Shown here: one piece after another, positions 34,233 to 43,134 of the stretch
Layout: each line of letters begins with the position of its first letter
How positions within the stretch are numbered: position 1 is the first letter of the stretch
Assembly (NCBI GenBank): GCA_002423185.1
Contig: DIUX01000006.1
Span: 248,235-312,234 of the forward strand
Direction: 5' to 3'
From: Micavibrio sp. UBA6147
Lineage (GTDB): Bacteria > Pseudomonadota > Alphaproteobacteria > Micavibrionales > UBA1664
Length of the DNA: 64,000 bases
The notes under the pieces: generated by a model
What the model saw: only the letters and a program-made list of their open reading frames with translations
Database searches by the model: none
Told to the model about the DNA's origin: nothing
Program-made: the position numbers and the translations under genes

Positions 34233-35486
34233 ATGACTCAGTTTAAATCGGATTTTCTTAACGTCCTGCAAGAGCGCGGCTTTATTCACCAGTGTAGCGA
34301 TTTTGAGGCGCTGGATCAAAAGCTATCTTCGGGTGTGCAATCCGCCTATATCGGGTTTGACGCTACGGCACCGAGCCTGCATGTCGGCAGCCTTATCCCG
34401 ATTATGTTGCTGTACTGGTTTCAACAAACCGGTCACCGCCCGATCACCCTTATGGGCGGCGGCACAACCAAGGTGGGCGACCCCAGCGGCAAGGATAAAT
34501 CGCGGCAAGTCCTCACCGACGACCTTATCAACGAGAACATCGCCGGAATCAAAAAGATTTTCGGGCAATTCCTGACCTATGGTGAGGGCAAGACCGATGC
34601 GGTGATGGTGAATAACGATGATTGGCTCAACGGCCTGAAATACCTTGAATTCCTGCGTGATTACGGCCAGCATTTCACGATCAACCGGATGATGACGTTT
34701 GATTCCGTCAAGCTCCGCCTTGAGCGCGAACAACCGCTCACCTTCCTTGAGTTCAATTATATGATTCTTCAGGCCTATGACTTTTTGGAGTTGAACCGCC
34801 GCATGGGGGTGAGCTTGCAAATGGGCGGGTCGGATCAATGGGGCAATATGATCAACGGGATGGAACTTGGCCGCCGCTGTGACGGGGCGGATTTGTTTGT
34901 GTTGACGGCACCGCTCCTGACCACCGCTTCGGGGGCGAAAATGGGCAAAACCGCCGATGGGGCGGTGTGGATTAACAAGGAAATGCTGAGCCCGTATGAT
35001 TATTACCAATTCTGGCGCAACACCGAGGATGCCGATGTCGGGCGTTTCCTGAAGCTGTTTACCATCTTGCCGATGGCGGAGATTGCGCGGCTTGAGGCGT
35101 TGCAAGGGGCGGATATTAACGAGGCGAAGAAAATCCTCGCCTATGAAGCCACCAAGCTGTGCCACGGTGCGGAGCTCGCCGACAGCGCCCAAGAAACCGC
35201 GATCAAAACCTTCGAGCAAGGCGATTTGAGCGGCGACCTCCCCTTTATCGAGGTCAGCAAGGCGCAATTGCAAGGCGGGATTGGCTTGCTGGACTTGATG
35301 CGCGATGCGGGGCTTGTGGCATCCAACGGTGAGGCAAAGCGCCTTATCCAAGGCGGAGGCGTGCGGGTCAACGACAATAAAATTGATGACCCTGCCTTTC
35401 AATGCACCTTGTCCGACCTGAATGACCAATCGGTGATTAAACTCTCCGCCGGCAAGAAAAAACACGCGTTGGTGAAGGTGGCGTAA
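34233..35486 (+). CDS. tyrS: tyrosyl-tRNA synthetase
   Basis: The 417-aa class I synthetase has YIGFDATAPSLHVGSLIPIM (HIGH-like HVGS), LQMGGSDQWGNMINGMELGR (tyrosine pocket), KMGKTADGAVWI (KMSKS-like) and a C-terminal S4 RNA-binding domain (QGGIGLLDLMRDAGLVASNG, RLIQGGGVRVNDNKI). It charges tRNA-Tyr. The start at 34233 follows AAGG with good spacing. It ends with a bidirectional terminator shared with the converging AsmA-like gene. Confidence 0.96.
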   Translation: MTQFKSDFLNVLQERGFIHQCSDFEALDQKLSSGVQSAYIGFDATAPSLHVGSLIPIMLLYWFQQTGHRPITLMGGGTTKVGDPSGKDKSRQVLTDDLINENIAGIKKIFGQFLTYGEGKTDAVMVNNDDWLNGLKYLEFLRDYGQHFTINRMMTFDSVKLRLEREQPLTFLEFNYMILQAYDFLELNRRMGVSLQMGGSDQWGNMINGMELGRRCDGADLFVLTAPLLTTASGAKMGKTADGAVWINKEMLSPYDYYQFWRNTEDADVGRFLKLFTILPMAEIARLEALQGADINEAKKILAYEATKLCHGAELADSAQETAIKTFEQGDLSGDLPFIEVSKAQLQGGIGLLDLMRDAGLVASNGEAKRLIQGGGVRVNDNKIDDPAFQCTLSDLNDQSVIKLSAGKKKHALVKVA

Positions 35487-35516
35487 CGCCAAGGCCTCCC
35501 ACGACAGACACGATAC

Positions 35517-35548
35517 AAAAAGCGGGCATGAAAGCCCGCTTTTTATTT
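35517..35548. terminator. bidirectional intrinsic terminator
   Basis: AGCGGGC (35521-35527)/GCCCGCT (35534-35540) is flanked by A4 on the left and TTTTATTTTT on the right, between the converging tyrS and AsmA-like genes. Confidence 0.9.
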
Positions 35549-35557
35549 TTAGCCGCC

Positions 35558-38500
35558 TTAATTCTCAAACAACAAGCGGCGCAGGATGCCGGGGGCGAGG
35601 ACGGACAGGGGGTTGACGGTTGTTTTGGGGTCGTCGGAATCGCCGGTCATGCGGTATGTGGCGGCGAAAATACTGCCTGAGCCGCCCGACAAAATATCGC
35701 CGACAATCGGAATTCCGCTGAAAAAACTGTTCAAGGTTGAGGCGGGAACGACGGTGCCGCTGAGGTCGATGCGGTTCTCGGTTTTGTTGACATCGCCTTC
35801 GAAGGTCAGCCCTAGCGACCCACCCGACGTGCGCCCGTCAATGAAGCGGATCAAGCCACCGCCACGGCGATTGCGCCATTCAAATTCCGTTTCCAAGCGG
35901 GCAAAGCTGAGCCCTTTTGTGTTGATACTGCTGAGCAATGTCGGCACATCCAATAATTTTACCAAGCTGGCCAGTGCGGGGGCGGCGCTCACCTGAAAAT
36001 CATCTATGCGCGCGAGGCCGCGCACATCGCCGCCGCGCCCTGTATTCATCGGGATGCCCGCCACCGTCATTTTGCCGCCCGTGACCTTGTCCGTCACGCC
36101 GAAGGCCTTGAGCGCCGCGCCCGCGTCATCAGCCTCCAGACGAAGGCTGTAGCGTTCCTTGGTGTCGGGGTTATAGCGCATATACAGCGCCCCCTTGCCC
36201 ACCGCGGCGTCCAGCTCGATCTGCTCCAACCGCCCGTTGCCGCCCCTGATAAAGGCCTGCACGCCCTTGATATCGGCGTTGTCGCCGGTTTGCATGGTTT
36301 GAACCTTGAGCCCGACTTCATAGGCCGTTTTGTCCCTTAATTGCGGCACGCCTTGTTGGTCGTCTTGTTGGTTATCATCATCGTCATCGTCCCGCGCCAT
36401 GAAAGGACGCGCATCGAGTTTTTCCCCCTCCAGCGAGATTTTCATGGAACGGTCGCGCCCTTCCTCCAGCCGCACCGAGAAATTATTATTTCCGAAGGCC
36501 AGCCGCGCGATTTTTCCATCGATAATGCGCCCTTTATGGGCGTCACTCAGGTCAAACTTAAAGTCGCCGCCCTTCAAGGTGACGGTTTCGGCCATGATAT
36601 CAAGATCATACAGATGGTCGATTTTGCCGCCTTGTAAGGTTGCCTTGGCCGAAAACCGCCCGTCACGCCCCGCGGGCTTAACAAATTCGAAAGGCTCGAT
36701 TTTCAAAATGGCGGAACGCAGCGAGCCGCTGACGTCTATGCTGGAACTCTTGTCCCATGCATCGGTGTAATCGACCGATACGGGCAAGGCTCCCTCGATA
36801 TGATCCGATAAATCAATGCCTATTTTGCGGCGTAAATCGTCATTGGCGACAAGGTCGGCTTTGATCCGGCTCTCATACGGGCGGCCTTGCCCTTGCGAGA
36901 AATAGCTGTGCCAATCAAGGTCAATATCATGCCCGTCCAAAAAGCCTTGCCCCGTCATGCGGTATTCGTTTTGGGTGGCGTCAATCTGGTATGGCCCGCC
37001 GGTCAGTGAAAGGCCATGCAGCACCTTTGGCAGGGTGACATCACTCAATGTCCCCTTCACCCCGACATTAATGTCCTTCACCAAGAGGTTTTTGATGGCC
37101 GGAAAATCCACGGTGACGTCGACATCGGCCTGACCTTTGGCGCGGTCAATGTCGATTTTCAGCCCTTCGTCAAAATTGATCGGATCGGTGGACAAATATT
37201 CGAACGCCGCCTTAACGGGGCCATTAATTTTCAAGGCAATTTTGGCATGCCCCGCCCCCGCCGTGACCAGATCGTCAAAAGACACCGTGCCGGATGTTGC
37301 GCGAAGCCCGCCAAGCGCCGCGGAGTCGATACCGAGCGTCATGGACTTGCCCTCAACCATGCCGCCGCCTTGGATGGCCTCCGCGGGGATCATGGGCGGG
37401 TTATAGTCAATTCTGAGGTCACTGAACCGGAAACCCGCATTCAGGCCTGAAATCCGCCAATCATAGCCTGCGGTTGTGAAGTCAGGCTCTTGCGGTGATT
37501 TTGCCTCGGCGGCAGGCGGCGATGCCCCTTCCACCACGGCATTGCCTTCAAAGGCCGGCTTTGACGGGGGCGGCGCGATTAAGGGGGAATAAGACTGTTG
37601 TGCATCCGCGGCCTCGACATTGCCGGGCAATGCCTGCGGCTCCTCCAACGGTTGCGCAGGTTGTGAGGCATTATTATTGGCGGGCAGCGCGGTGCCCGCG
37701 GCGACACCGCCGACGTGAAGCCGCACGGCAATATCGGAGAAATGCCCGCCTGAGGCCTTTTCCACCAGCCATTCATAGGCCGGTTCATCCCGCCCGAAAA
37801 CCGGCCATATATTGTCCAGCGCATCGGTTTCGATGCGGTCAATCATCAATTCAAGATCGCCGCTGAAGCTTTTTTTCTCAGGGGTCGGCAACGTCATGCC
37901 GCCACCGAGCGAAATCTGCATCTCCTCAACCATCACGCTCGCCTCGTTCAGAGCAAGAAAGGCTTGCGCGGGGTTCAAAGCCGCGGCGACGGCACCGGCA
38001 CCGATATTCAACGGACGCTCACCAAAAACCTCCGGCATCACGATTGTGCCGCCGTCTGTTTCTGCGTTCACATCAAAATTGCGCACCGCCCATTCTTCCC
38101 CGATCTGCGCCCCGATTCGCGCCGCCAGCGGAAGCGCAATGCTCCACCGCGCATCCCCTAGCCCGAATTGCGACAAAAGACGCCCAAGGTCTGCCTTTTC
38201 AAGGCGGCCGGACAGGCTGAGCTCGCGCTGTTTGCCGTCATAGATGAAATCTACCGACAAAATATCGCGGGTTTGGTCTTGCGACATCGCAAGCGATACA
38301 TAGCCCGTTACATCGGAATCATCGCGGTCAAGCGACACTTGCCGAAGCTCCATATCCACATCCGTGAATATCCGGATCGTGTCGCGGGCGATGTCTTGGT
38401 AGGCAATGCGCGCGTCTTCCAAATGCAGGACATAGATCGGCGGCAAGTTCGACACAATACGCGACAGGGTTAGCGGGCTGGTGCGGTTTTGCGCGTCCGT

Positions 38501-39232
38501 GTCCGAACCCGAGCCGCCCTCATTAAACATGCGCACCGCCCCGTCAGCGTCTTTTTGCAACCGCATCGACAGGCCGCGAATATTCGCCTCCCGAAACCGC
38601 AGGCCTTTGAGCAAGCTGTCCTTCAACGACACATCAAGGTCAACCGCCTCGATGTTCATGAAGGGGCCGCCGGCGTTGAGCAAGGTGACGTTTTTGGCCT
38701 CTAGCCCCATCGGGCGCGCCAAACCGTGCCATTCGAGATATAATTGGTCGATGTCCAGCCGCAAGTCACCGCGCACGTCATTCATGGCGCGTTCAATATG
38801 CGGCAATAAAAACCCCGCATCGACCGGCCCGCGCGACACATACCACGCGGCAAGCACAATCCCCATCACCAGCAATCCCGCCAAGGCGGCAAAGATTTCG
38901 AGGGTCAGCACCAGCAAACGGCGCAGGATGCCTCTTTTTCGCTTTCGCGGCACAGATGGGGGTGGCTCTGAAGGCGGCTCTGAAGACTGCTCTGGGGCAA
39001 GCTCTGAAGACTCTTGAGAAAAAACTTGCGAATCTGGCGGTGATATTTCGTCCGAGAGCGGCGCATCCGCCTTTATAGTGGGGTCAGGATCCTGCGGTTT
39101 ATCGGTGCGCTGTGACGGGGCAGAATCGCTTTGCTGTGACAGAGCAGAATCGCTTTGCTCCGGCCGCGCGGGCTCATCGCCGCCATCTGCGGGGGTGTGC
39201 TTTTGCTCGGGCGGCGGTGATGGTTCATCCAT
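35558..39232 (-). CDS. large AsmA/YhdP-like (DUF3971) inner-membrane protein
   Basis: The 1224-aa product starts with a Pro/Ser/Gln-rich cytoplasmic tail (1-95), a basic cluster PRKRKRGILRR, one membrane helix (about 107-132, IFAALAGLLVMGIVLAAWYV) and a very long periplasmic beta-rich part with AsmA-like start (LLPHIERAMNDVRGDLRLDI) and a conserved C-terminal module (LIRFIDGRTSGGSLGLTFEG, FFSGIPIVGDILSGGSGSIF, RMTGDSDDPKTTVNPLSVLA). AsmA/YhdP/TamB-type proteins are thought to carry lipids between membranes along a beta groove. The disordered tail is longer than in most relatives and contains DSALSQQ/DSAPSQR repeats. It is divergent from bcp. Confidence 0.85.
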   Translation of the reverse strand: MDEPSPPPEQKHTPADGGDEPARPEQSDSALSQQSDSAPSQRTDKPQDPDPTIKADAPLSDEISPPDSQVFSQESSELAPEQSSEPPSEPPPSVPRKRKRGILRRLLVLTLEIFAALAGLLVMGIVLAAWYVSRGPVDAGFLLPHIERAMNDVRGDLRLDIDQLYLEWHGLARPMGLEAKNVTLLNAGGPFMNIEAVDLDVSLKDSLLKGLRFREANIRGLSMRLQKDADGAVRMFNEGGSGSDTDAQNRTSPLTLSRIVSNLPPIYVLHLEDARIAYQDIARDTIRIFTDVDMELRQVSLDRDDSDVTGYVSLAMSQDQTRDILSVDFIYDGKQRELSLSGRLEKADLGRLLSQFGLGDARWSIALPLAARIGAQIGEEWAVRNFDVNAETDGGTIVMPEVFGERPLNIGAGAVAAALNPAQAFLALNEASVMVEEMQISLGGGMTLPTPEKKSFSGDLELMIDRIETDALDNIWPVFGRDEPAYEWLVEKASGGHFSDIAVRLHVGGVAAGTALPANNNASQPAQPLEEPQALPGNVEAADAQQSYSPLIAPPPSKPAFEGNAVVEGASPPAAEAKSPQEPDFTTAGYDWRISGLNAGFRFSDLRIDYNPPMIPAEAIQGGGMVEGKSMTLGIDSAALGGLRATSGTVSFDDLVTAGAGHAKIALKINGPVKAAFEYLSTDPINFDEGLKIDIDRAKGQADVDVTVDFPAIKNLLVKDINVGVKGTLSDVTLPKVLHGLSLTGGPYQIDATQNEYRMTGQGFLDGHDIDLDWHSYFSQGQGRPYESRIKADLVANDDLRRKIGIDLSDHIEGALPVSVDYTDAWDKSSSIDVSGSLRSAILKIEPFEFVKPAGRDGRFSAKATLQGGKIDHLYDLDIMAETVTLKGGDFKFDLSDAHKGRIIDGKIARLAFGNNNFSVRLEEGRDRSMKISLEGEKLDARPFMARDDDDDDNQQDDQQGVPQLRDKTAYEVGLKVQTMQTGDNADIKGVQAFIRGGNGRLEQIELDAAVGKGALYMRYNPDTKERYSLRLEADDAGAALKAFGVTDKVTGGKMTVAGIPMNTGRGGDVRGLARIDDFQVSAAPALASLVKLLDVPTLLSSINTKGLSFARLETEFEWRNRRGGGLIRFIDGRTSGGSLGLTFEGDVNKTENRIDLSGTVVPASTLNSFFSGIPIVGDILSGGSGSIFAATYRMTGDSDDPKTTVNPLSVLAPGILRRLLFEN

Positions 39233-39330
39233 GACAAAGATTTAATACAAAAGCACTGTTGAAGGAGGCGGTAAGCCTTTATTATGCAAGTCTAATAGAG
39301 ATTACCCGATCAAACAAGAAAGGATCGCCC

Positions 39331-39810
39331 ATGACCGCCTTAAAAACAGGCATGAAAGCCCCCGATTTCAATACGCCTTGCGACGATGGGCGGAGCGTTT
39401 CGTTGTCCACACTCGCCGGACGCCCTGCGGTGCTGTTCTTTTACCCCAAGGACGACACCCCCGGATGCACCGCCGAGTCGTGCGCCTTTCGTGACTTTAA
39501 GCCGCAATTTGACGCCGCCGGCATCGCGGTGTTCGGCATTTCAAAAGACAGCCTCAAAAAACACGAAAAATTTCGATCGAAATACGATTTGAATTTCCCG
39601 CTCCTGTCCGATGAAAACGGCACGATGTGCGAAGATTACGGCGTTTGGGTGGAAAAGAGCATGTATGGCCGCAAATATATGGGCATTGAGCGCACAACAC
39701 TCTTGATCGATGCCAACGGCGTTGTCTTGCACATATGGTCGCCCGTTAAGGTTCCCGGCCATGTGGAGGAAGTTCTCGGCATCGCTCAAACCCACGCGAA
39801 GGCGGCGTGA
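39331..39810 (+). CDS. bcp: thioredoxin-dependent peroxiredoxin, Bcp/PrxQ type
   Basis: The 159-aa protein reduces H2O2 and organic peroxides. LFFYPKDDTPGCTAESCAFR holds the peroxidatic Cys46 and resolving Cys51, five residues apart as in PrxQ. FGISKDSLKKHEKF and FPLLSDENGTMCEDYGVW follow. AAAGGA seven bases upstream supports the start at 39331 over 39259. A terminator follows closely. Confidence 0.95.
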   Translation: MTALKTGMKAPDFNTPCDDGRSVSLSTLAGRPAVLFFYPKDDTPGCTAESCAFRDFKPQFDAAGIAVFGISKDSLKKHEKFRSKYDLNFPLLSDENGTMCEDYGVWVEKSMYGRKYMGIERTTLLIDANGVVLHIWSPVKVPGHVEEVLGIAQTHAKAA

Positions 39811-39833
39811 AGGCGGCGTAGAGTTTAGAAAAC

Positions 39834-39863
39834 AAAAGGCGCGTACAGAAAGCGCCTTTTTTA
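39834..39863 (+). terminator. intrinsic terminator after bcp
   Basis: AAAAGGCGC (39834-39842) pairs with GCGCCTTTT (39852-39860), continuing into T's; it is A/T-flanked on both sides, so it may also serve the leftward gene ending at 39902. Confidence 0.88.
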
Positions 39864-39901
39864 TGGTCTTTCAACGTGGAGCTTAGCAAGCCCACCGCCC
39901 C

Positions 39902-40351
39902 TTACATCGAAGTAGGGCCTTTTGGGGAGCCCGCCCCTGTATTGGTGAGTATTTGCGCGCCGCGCGCCCTTGGTACCGCGATGCCATGATCCAGCCCCAC
40001 GCCGCGTTGATCTCGAACCTGAACCCCTTCGCCAAAGCTGAAGTTCTGACCGCCGACATAGTCCGCATCCAGATTTATTGCTCCGGCCTTGCTGGTCAAC
40101 GAAGCCGTTCCATCACGATTAAAATTAAATGCATCCGCGCCGCCGATATGAACGGCACCGGCAATCATTCCCGCCGAACCGACAACACCCTTTGCCAAGG
40201 CCGCGAAAAGGCCGCCGCCCGCGTTGCCGAAGCTGTTTTGATTTGCCCCGTCCATACGGTCTTGAACGGCGGAGAACAAATCCTTCGCCGTATTCACCGC
40301 AGACATCACCTTCATGCCCGTCGAAATTGCCGCAATAACCGGTATCGCCAT
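39902..40351 (-). CDS. 149-aa Ala/Gly-rich protein, unknown
   Basis: The protein starts MAIPVIAAISTGMKVMSAVN and is rich in small residues: FGNAGGGLFAALAKGVVGSA, GMIAGAVHIGGADAFNFNRD, then a polar Gly-rich end (ILTNTGAGSPKGPTSM). There is no clear cleavable signal; the N-terminal half may be weakly membrane-active. AGGAG for this gene lies inside the last codons of the preceding gene, whose stop is one base from this ATG, so the two are co-translated. I recognise no family. Confidence 0.6.
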   Translation of the reverse strand: MAIPVIAAISTGMKVMSAVNTAKDLFSAVQDRMDGANQNSFGNAGGGLFAALAKGVVGSAGMIAGAVHIGGADAFNFNRDGTASLTSKAGAINLDADYVGGQNFSFGEGVQVRDQRGVGLDHGIAVPRARGAQILTNTGAGSPKGPTSM

Positions 40352-40352
40352 A

Positions 40353-40682
40353 TCACACTCCTAAATCTTTTCTCACGATCAATGATTTAATCGCTTTGTT
40401 TTTCATTTCACCATCCGGTGTAATTTCAACCATCAAGGCGGCTTCGCCTTTTATGATCTGAGGCTCTATATGTTTTGGCACCTTTACCCCGAAAAACCGG
40501 ATGCGGCCTTCTTCGGAGATGAAATCTAGGCGGGTGGTTTCTTGGTCGTATTCGATCCAGCCGATGGCCTCGGGGAACGGGCGGTCGTGCAGAACGTAAA
40601 CATCGCCGTGGTCATTCGTCATCACGTCGATGAGAACCTCCGTCGTGGCGTGTTTCAGTATCGGGTTATCGAGCCTGTCCAA
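40353..40682 (-). CDS. 109-aa protein, unknown, coupled to the next gene
   Basis: A TTG start with AAGGA about nine bases upstream gives MDRLDNPILKHATTEVLIDV; the next ATG (40622) would remove 20 residues. The rest looks like a compact beta-rich domain: GDVYVLHDRPFPEAIGWIEY, TTRLDFISEEGRIRFFGVKV, EAALMVEITPDGEMKNKAIK. No signal peptide or Cys. I recognise no family. It precedes the Ala/Gly-rich gene in a tight two-gene operon. Confidence 0.6.
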   Translation of the reverse strand: MDRLDNPILKHATTEVLIDVMTNDHGDVYVLHDRPFPEAIGWIEYDQETTRLDFISEEGRIRFFGVKVPKHIEPQIIKGEAALMVEITPDGEMKNKAIKSLIVRKDLGV

Positions 40683-40810
40683 ATCAGTTCATCCTTAGTC
40701 CATCTGACCTTAGTCAATCCGGAGTCAATCCGGCGCATATTCATTGTTATGTATTATAATAGCAGAATTTTAACATCGCGTAAATTTCATTCCTGATGCA
40801 GGCCTGATGC

Positions 40811-40837
40811 AAAAAGCCCGCGATGCGGTCGCGGGCT
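40811..40837 (-). terminator. intrinsic terminator after the 127-aa unknown gene
   Basis: In the minus direction AGCCCGCG pairs with CGCGGGCT over a 7-base loop and TTTT follows. Confidence 0.88.
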
Positions 40838-40873
40838 GAAACAGTACCTCAAAGGCAAGACCCGCGCGGGGCG

Positions 40874-41257
40874 TTAGGCCGTTACGGGGGTCATATCAAA
40901 CGCGCCTTGGCCAAAGGCACCTTGGCGGAACGCGACGATTTCTTTGTGCCAAGAGGCCAAAATATCGGCAGAACCGGCAATAAAATTCAGGGAAACGACG
41001 GGGCAAATGGACTGGGAAACGGTGATTTCTTCGTTATTGTCATTGGCGATCATCGGGACGGAAATCATGATATCAAGGTCGCGCGACTTCAGGCGGGTGG
41101 CCGTATGGTTGACGAAGCACAAATCCATACCGCAAAAATTGATCCAACATTCATTGCTCTGGCTTTTACAAGAAAAGACATACTGACCTTCCGAACGGAT
41201 CACGGCGATAATGTCGAGAATCTTTTTGTAATAAGCTTGGTTGAATGTGATCGGCAT
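40874..41257 (-). CDS. 127-aa protein of unknown function
   Basis: It starts MPITFNQAYYKKILDIIAVI after AGGGA. The chain is soluble and alpha/beta: SEGQYVFSCKSQSNECWINF, MDLCFVNHTATRLKSRDLDI, MISVPMIANDNNEEITVSQS, ICPVVSLNFIAGSADILASW. Four cysteines are spread through it. There is no signal peptide or membrane segment. I recognise no family. A terminator follows, and the promoter side faces the terminator of the hydrolase gene, so it is a single-gene unit. Confidence 0.62.
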   Translation of the reverse strand: MPITFNQAYYKKILDIIAVIRSEGQYVFSCKSQSNECWINFCGMDLCFVNHTATRLKSRDLDIMISVPMIANDNNEEITVSQSICPVVSLNFIAGSADILASWHKEIVAFRQGAFGQGAFDMTPVTA

Positions 41258-41316
41258 CGCGTACGTCCCTGTCCTTGTTGATTGCTACTCTATATTGATT
41301 ATGGCTTATTAGTCAT

Positions 41317-41345
41317 AAAAAAGGGCAACATGCTTGTCGCCCTTT
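41317..41345 (-). terminator. intrinsic terminator after the alpha/beta hydrolase gene
   Basis: In the minus direction AAAGGGCGACA pairs with TGTTGCCCTTT (one mismatch), followed by TTT. Confidence 0.8.
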
Positions 41346-41358
41346 GAAATACAATGAA

Positions 41359-42033
41359 TTAAGCGGCCTGCTTGGCTTTGAAGTCTACATGGCGGCCTGC
41401 GTTGGCTTGGTTCATGTGGTCATGCATGACTTCGACCAAGGAACCGAGCTTGTTGCGGAAGAAATGGTTCGCGCCCGGAACATTGCGATAGTCAATCTCG
41501 ATGCCCTTTTGGGTGTGAAGACGATCGACCAGTTTTTGCACCGCATTGGCCGGAACGAACTCGTCTTGCTCACCGCAAATAACAAGGCCGGATGTCGGAC
41601 AAGGTGCCAGAAAACTGAAATCATGGGTGTGAGCCGGCGGGGCAACAGAGATAAAGCCCTGAACCTCCGGACGGCGCATCAAAAGCTGCATCCCGATCCA
41701 TGCACCGAACGAAAAACCGCCAATCCATACATAAGGGGCATTGGGGTTTAATTCTTGCATCCAGTCCAGCGCCGATGCGGCATCGCTCAGCTCGCCTTCG
41801 CCTTTGTCAAACACGCCTTGGCTCTTGCCAACGCCGCGAAAGTTAAAGCGCAGGGTTGAAAACCCGCGGGCGACAAAGGATTGAAACAGGGCGTAGGTCA
41901 CCTTGTTGTTCATCGTACCGCCATGTTCGGGGTGTGGATGAAGAACCAACGCCAGCGGCGCGTTCGGTGTTTTTGCGTGAGTATAGTGACCTTCGAGGCG
42001 GCCTTCAGGGCCGTTAAAAACTACTTCTGGCAT
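41359..42033 (-). CDS. alpha/beta hydrolase (dienelactone hydrolase-like)
   Basis: The 224-aa protein has the core hydrolase fold: ALVLHPHPEHGGTMNNKVTY (oxyanion-side HPHP motif), FSTLRFNFRGVGKSQGVFDK, GGFSFGAWIGMQLLMRRPEV with the nucleophile Ser in GFSFG, ICGEQDEFVPANAVQKLVD with the acid, and VPGANHFFRNK with the His. These short HPHPxxGG hydrolases are widespread in Proteobacteria; substrates are unknown. It is cytoplasmic. No strong ribosome site precedes the ATG. Confidence 0.88.
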   Translation of the reverse strand: MPEVVFNGPEGRLEGHYTHAKTPNAPLALVLHPHPEHGGTMNNKVTYALFQSFVARGFSTLRFNFRGVGKSQGVFDKGEGELSDAASALDWMQELNPNAPYVWIGGFSFGAWIGMQLLMRRPEVQGFISVAPPAHTHDFSFLAPCPTSGLVICGEQDEFVPANAVQKLVDRLHTQKGIEIDYRNVPGANHFFRNKLGSLVEVMHDHMNQANAGRHVDFKAKQAA

Positions 42034-42589
42034 ATTTATTTTTCTTTTCAGCGTGTTGTTTTTATTTATAACTCTGTCGCTTGCGGCCTTGCTCCGTGGA
42101 AGAGGTTGGAGACGATATTGGACAAGGGCAAGTGCAGGTTTCTTACTTTTCCAGCGAAGTTAGGAATATATGATTCCATATTTTATGTCCAGAAAATTTT
42201 ACCCTAATACCGAGCGCGCTCCCCCGAAAATTCCATAAACCAAACCGAAACAAACCCTTGGCATGGGCGATTATGTGTCATTTGGACGCGCCCGCCCCGT
42301 CTTTGCAAAGCATGTTACGGCGCTCTGCTTGAATGGGGCGGCGAAGGGAGCGGCCTTGAAGGAAGCGGCCTTGCCCGCGCAAAATTCCCGCTCAACAAAA
42401 AATATGGAAAAATTTATACCATAACCCTTGCTTTTTTTATGGAGAATACAATAATGTGCTTGAACCCGTTGCATAAGCACTGGTAGTCTGGGTTCCGGTC
42501 AGTTGAACCGGCTGGCAAAAAATCGTCAGCAAAAACCTCAGCATTCTGTCAGTTTAACGAAACCATTAGCACTATAAAGAGTAACACTC
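42034..42589. other. 556-bp intergenic region upstream of the iscR-like gene
   Basis: No convincing gene is present. A 15-codon open frame (42439-42486, MENTIMCLNPLHKHW) without a ribosome site is followed by overlapping inverted repeats (GGTTC/GAACC at 42491-42509; CCGGT/ACCGG at 42495-42511), a layout that could be a leader/attenuator but may be chance. A TATAAA near 42573 is the best -10 for the downstream gene; no clear IscR-type operator was found. Confidence 0.35.
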
Positions 42590-43051
42590 ATGCCCTATAA
42601 TGACTCACTTTTTGTCACGACTCGTGGACAATATGCCCTTATGGCACTTGTCGAACTGGTCGGTCATAATGACAACCACCCCATCCCCCTGTCCATCATC
42701 GCCGAACAAAAGAACATCTCGCTGTCTTATCTCGAGCAGTTATTTGCCGGCCTTCGCAAACACGGCATCGTGCGCAGTTACCGCGGCCCCGGCGGCGGAT
42801 ATATGCTCGCCAAAGCCGCGATTGACATCTCCGTCAGTGATGTGCTCAGAGCCGCCGAAGACAGCGCCCCCGCCAAACGCCAGAAGAAATCCGGCAAAAA
42901 GCAAAAATATCCGCAGGATTGCCCGACCCTGACCTTGTGGGGCGAAGTTGGTTCACACTTGCTTGAGGTTATGACTCAAATCTCGTTGAGCGATGTCGCA
43001 AATAAACAGGCGGACATTCACAAAACTGTTTCCAATCTTGTGAAAAAATGA
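42590..43051 (+). CDS. iscR: Rrf2-family regulator, IscR-like
   Basis: The 153-aa protein has an N-terminal winged helix (VTTRGQYALMALVELVGHND, PIPLSIIAEQKNISLSYLEQ, GIVRSYRGPGGGYMLAKAA) followed by a dimerisation helix. E. coli IscR uses three cysteines for its [2Fe-2S] cluster; here only one (QDCPTLTLW) exists, as also reported for Rhodobacter IscR, so it likely senses Fe-S or iron status by a related mode. It lies 83 bp upstream of the desulfurase gene on the same strand, consistent with isc control. A Lys-rich insert (KRQKKSGKKQK) precedes the Cys. Confidence 0.85.
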   Translation: MPYNDSLFVTTRGQYALMALVELVGHNDNHPIPLSIIAEQKNISLSYLEQLFAGLRKHGIVRSYRGPGGGYMLAKAAIDISVSDVLRAAEDSAPAKRQKKSGKKQKYPQDCPTLTLWGEVGSHLLEVMTQISLSDVANKQADIHKTVSNLVKK

Positions 43052-43134
43052 GATAAACCATAATCTTTTATGTAATCGTCGGCGGGTGGCGTGCTTAAGG
43101 TCATGCCAGCGCCCTTATAAGGCTTCACAAGATT

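Noticed and set aside
42271..42480. A 69-codon leftward frame upstream of the iscR-like gene
   Set aside because: No ribosome site and no domain features; probably non-coding.
42439..42511. 15-codon leader peptide and hairpin as an attenuator
   Set aside because: No ribosome site, weak overlapping 5-bp stems and no run of regulatory codons; kept only as a note in the intergenic entry.
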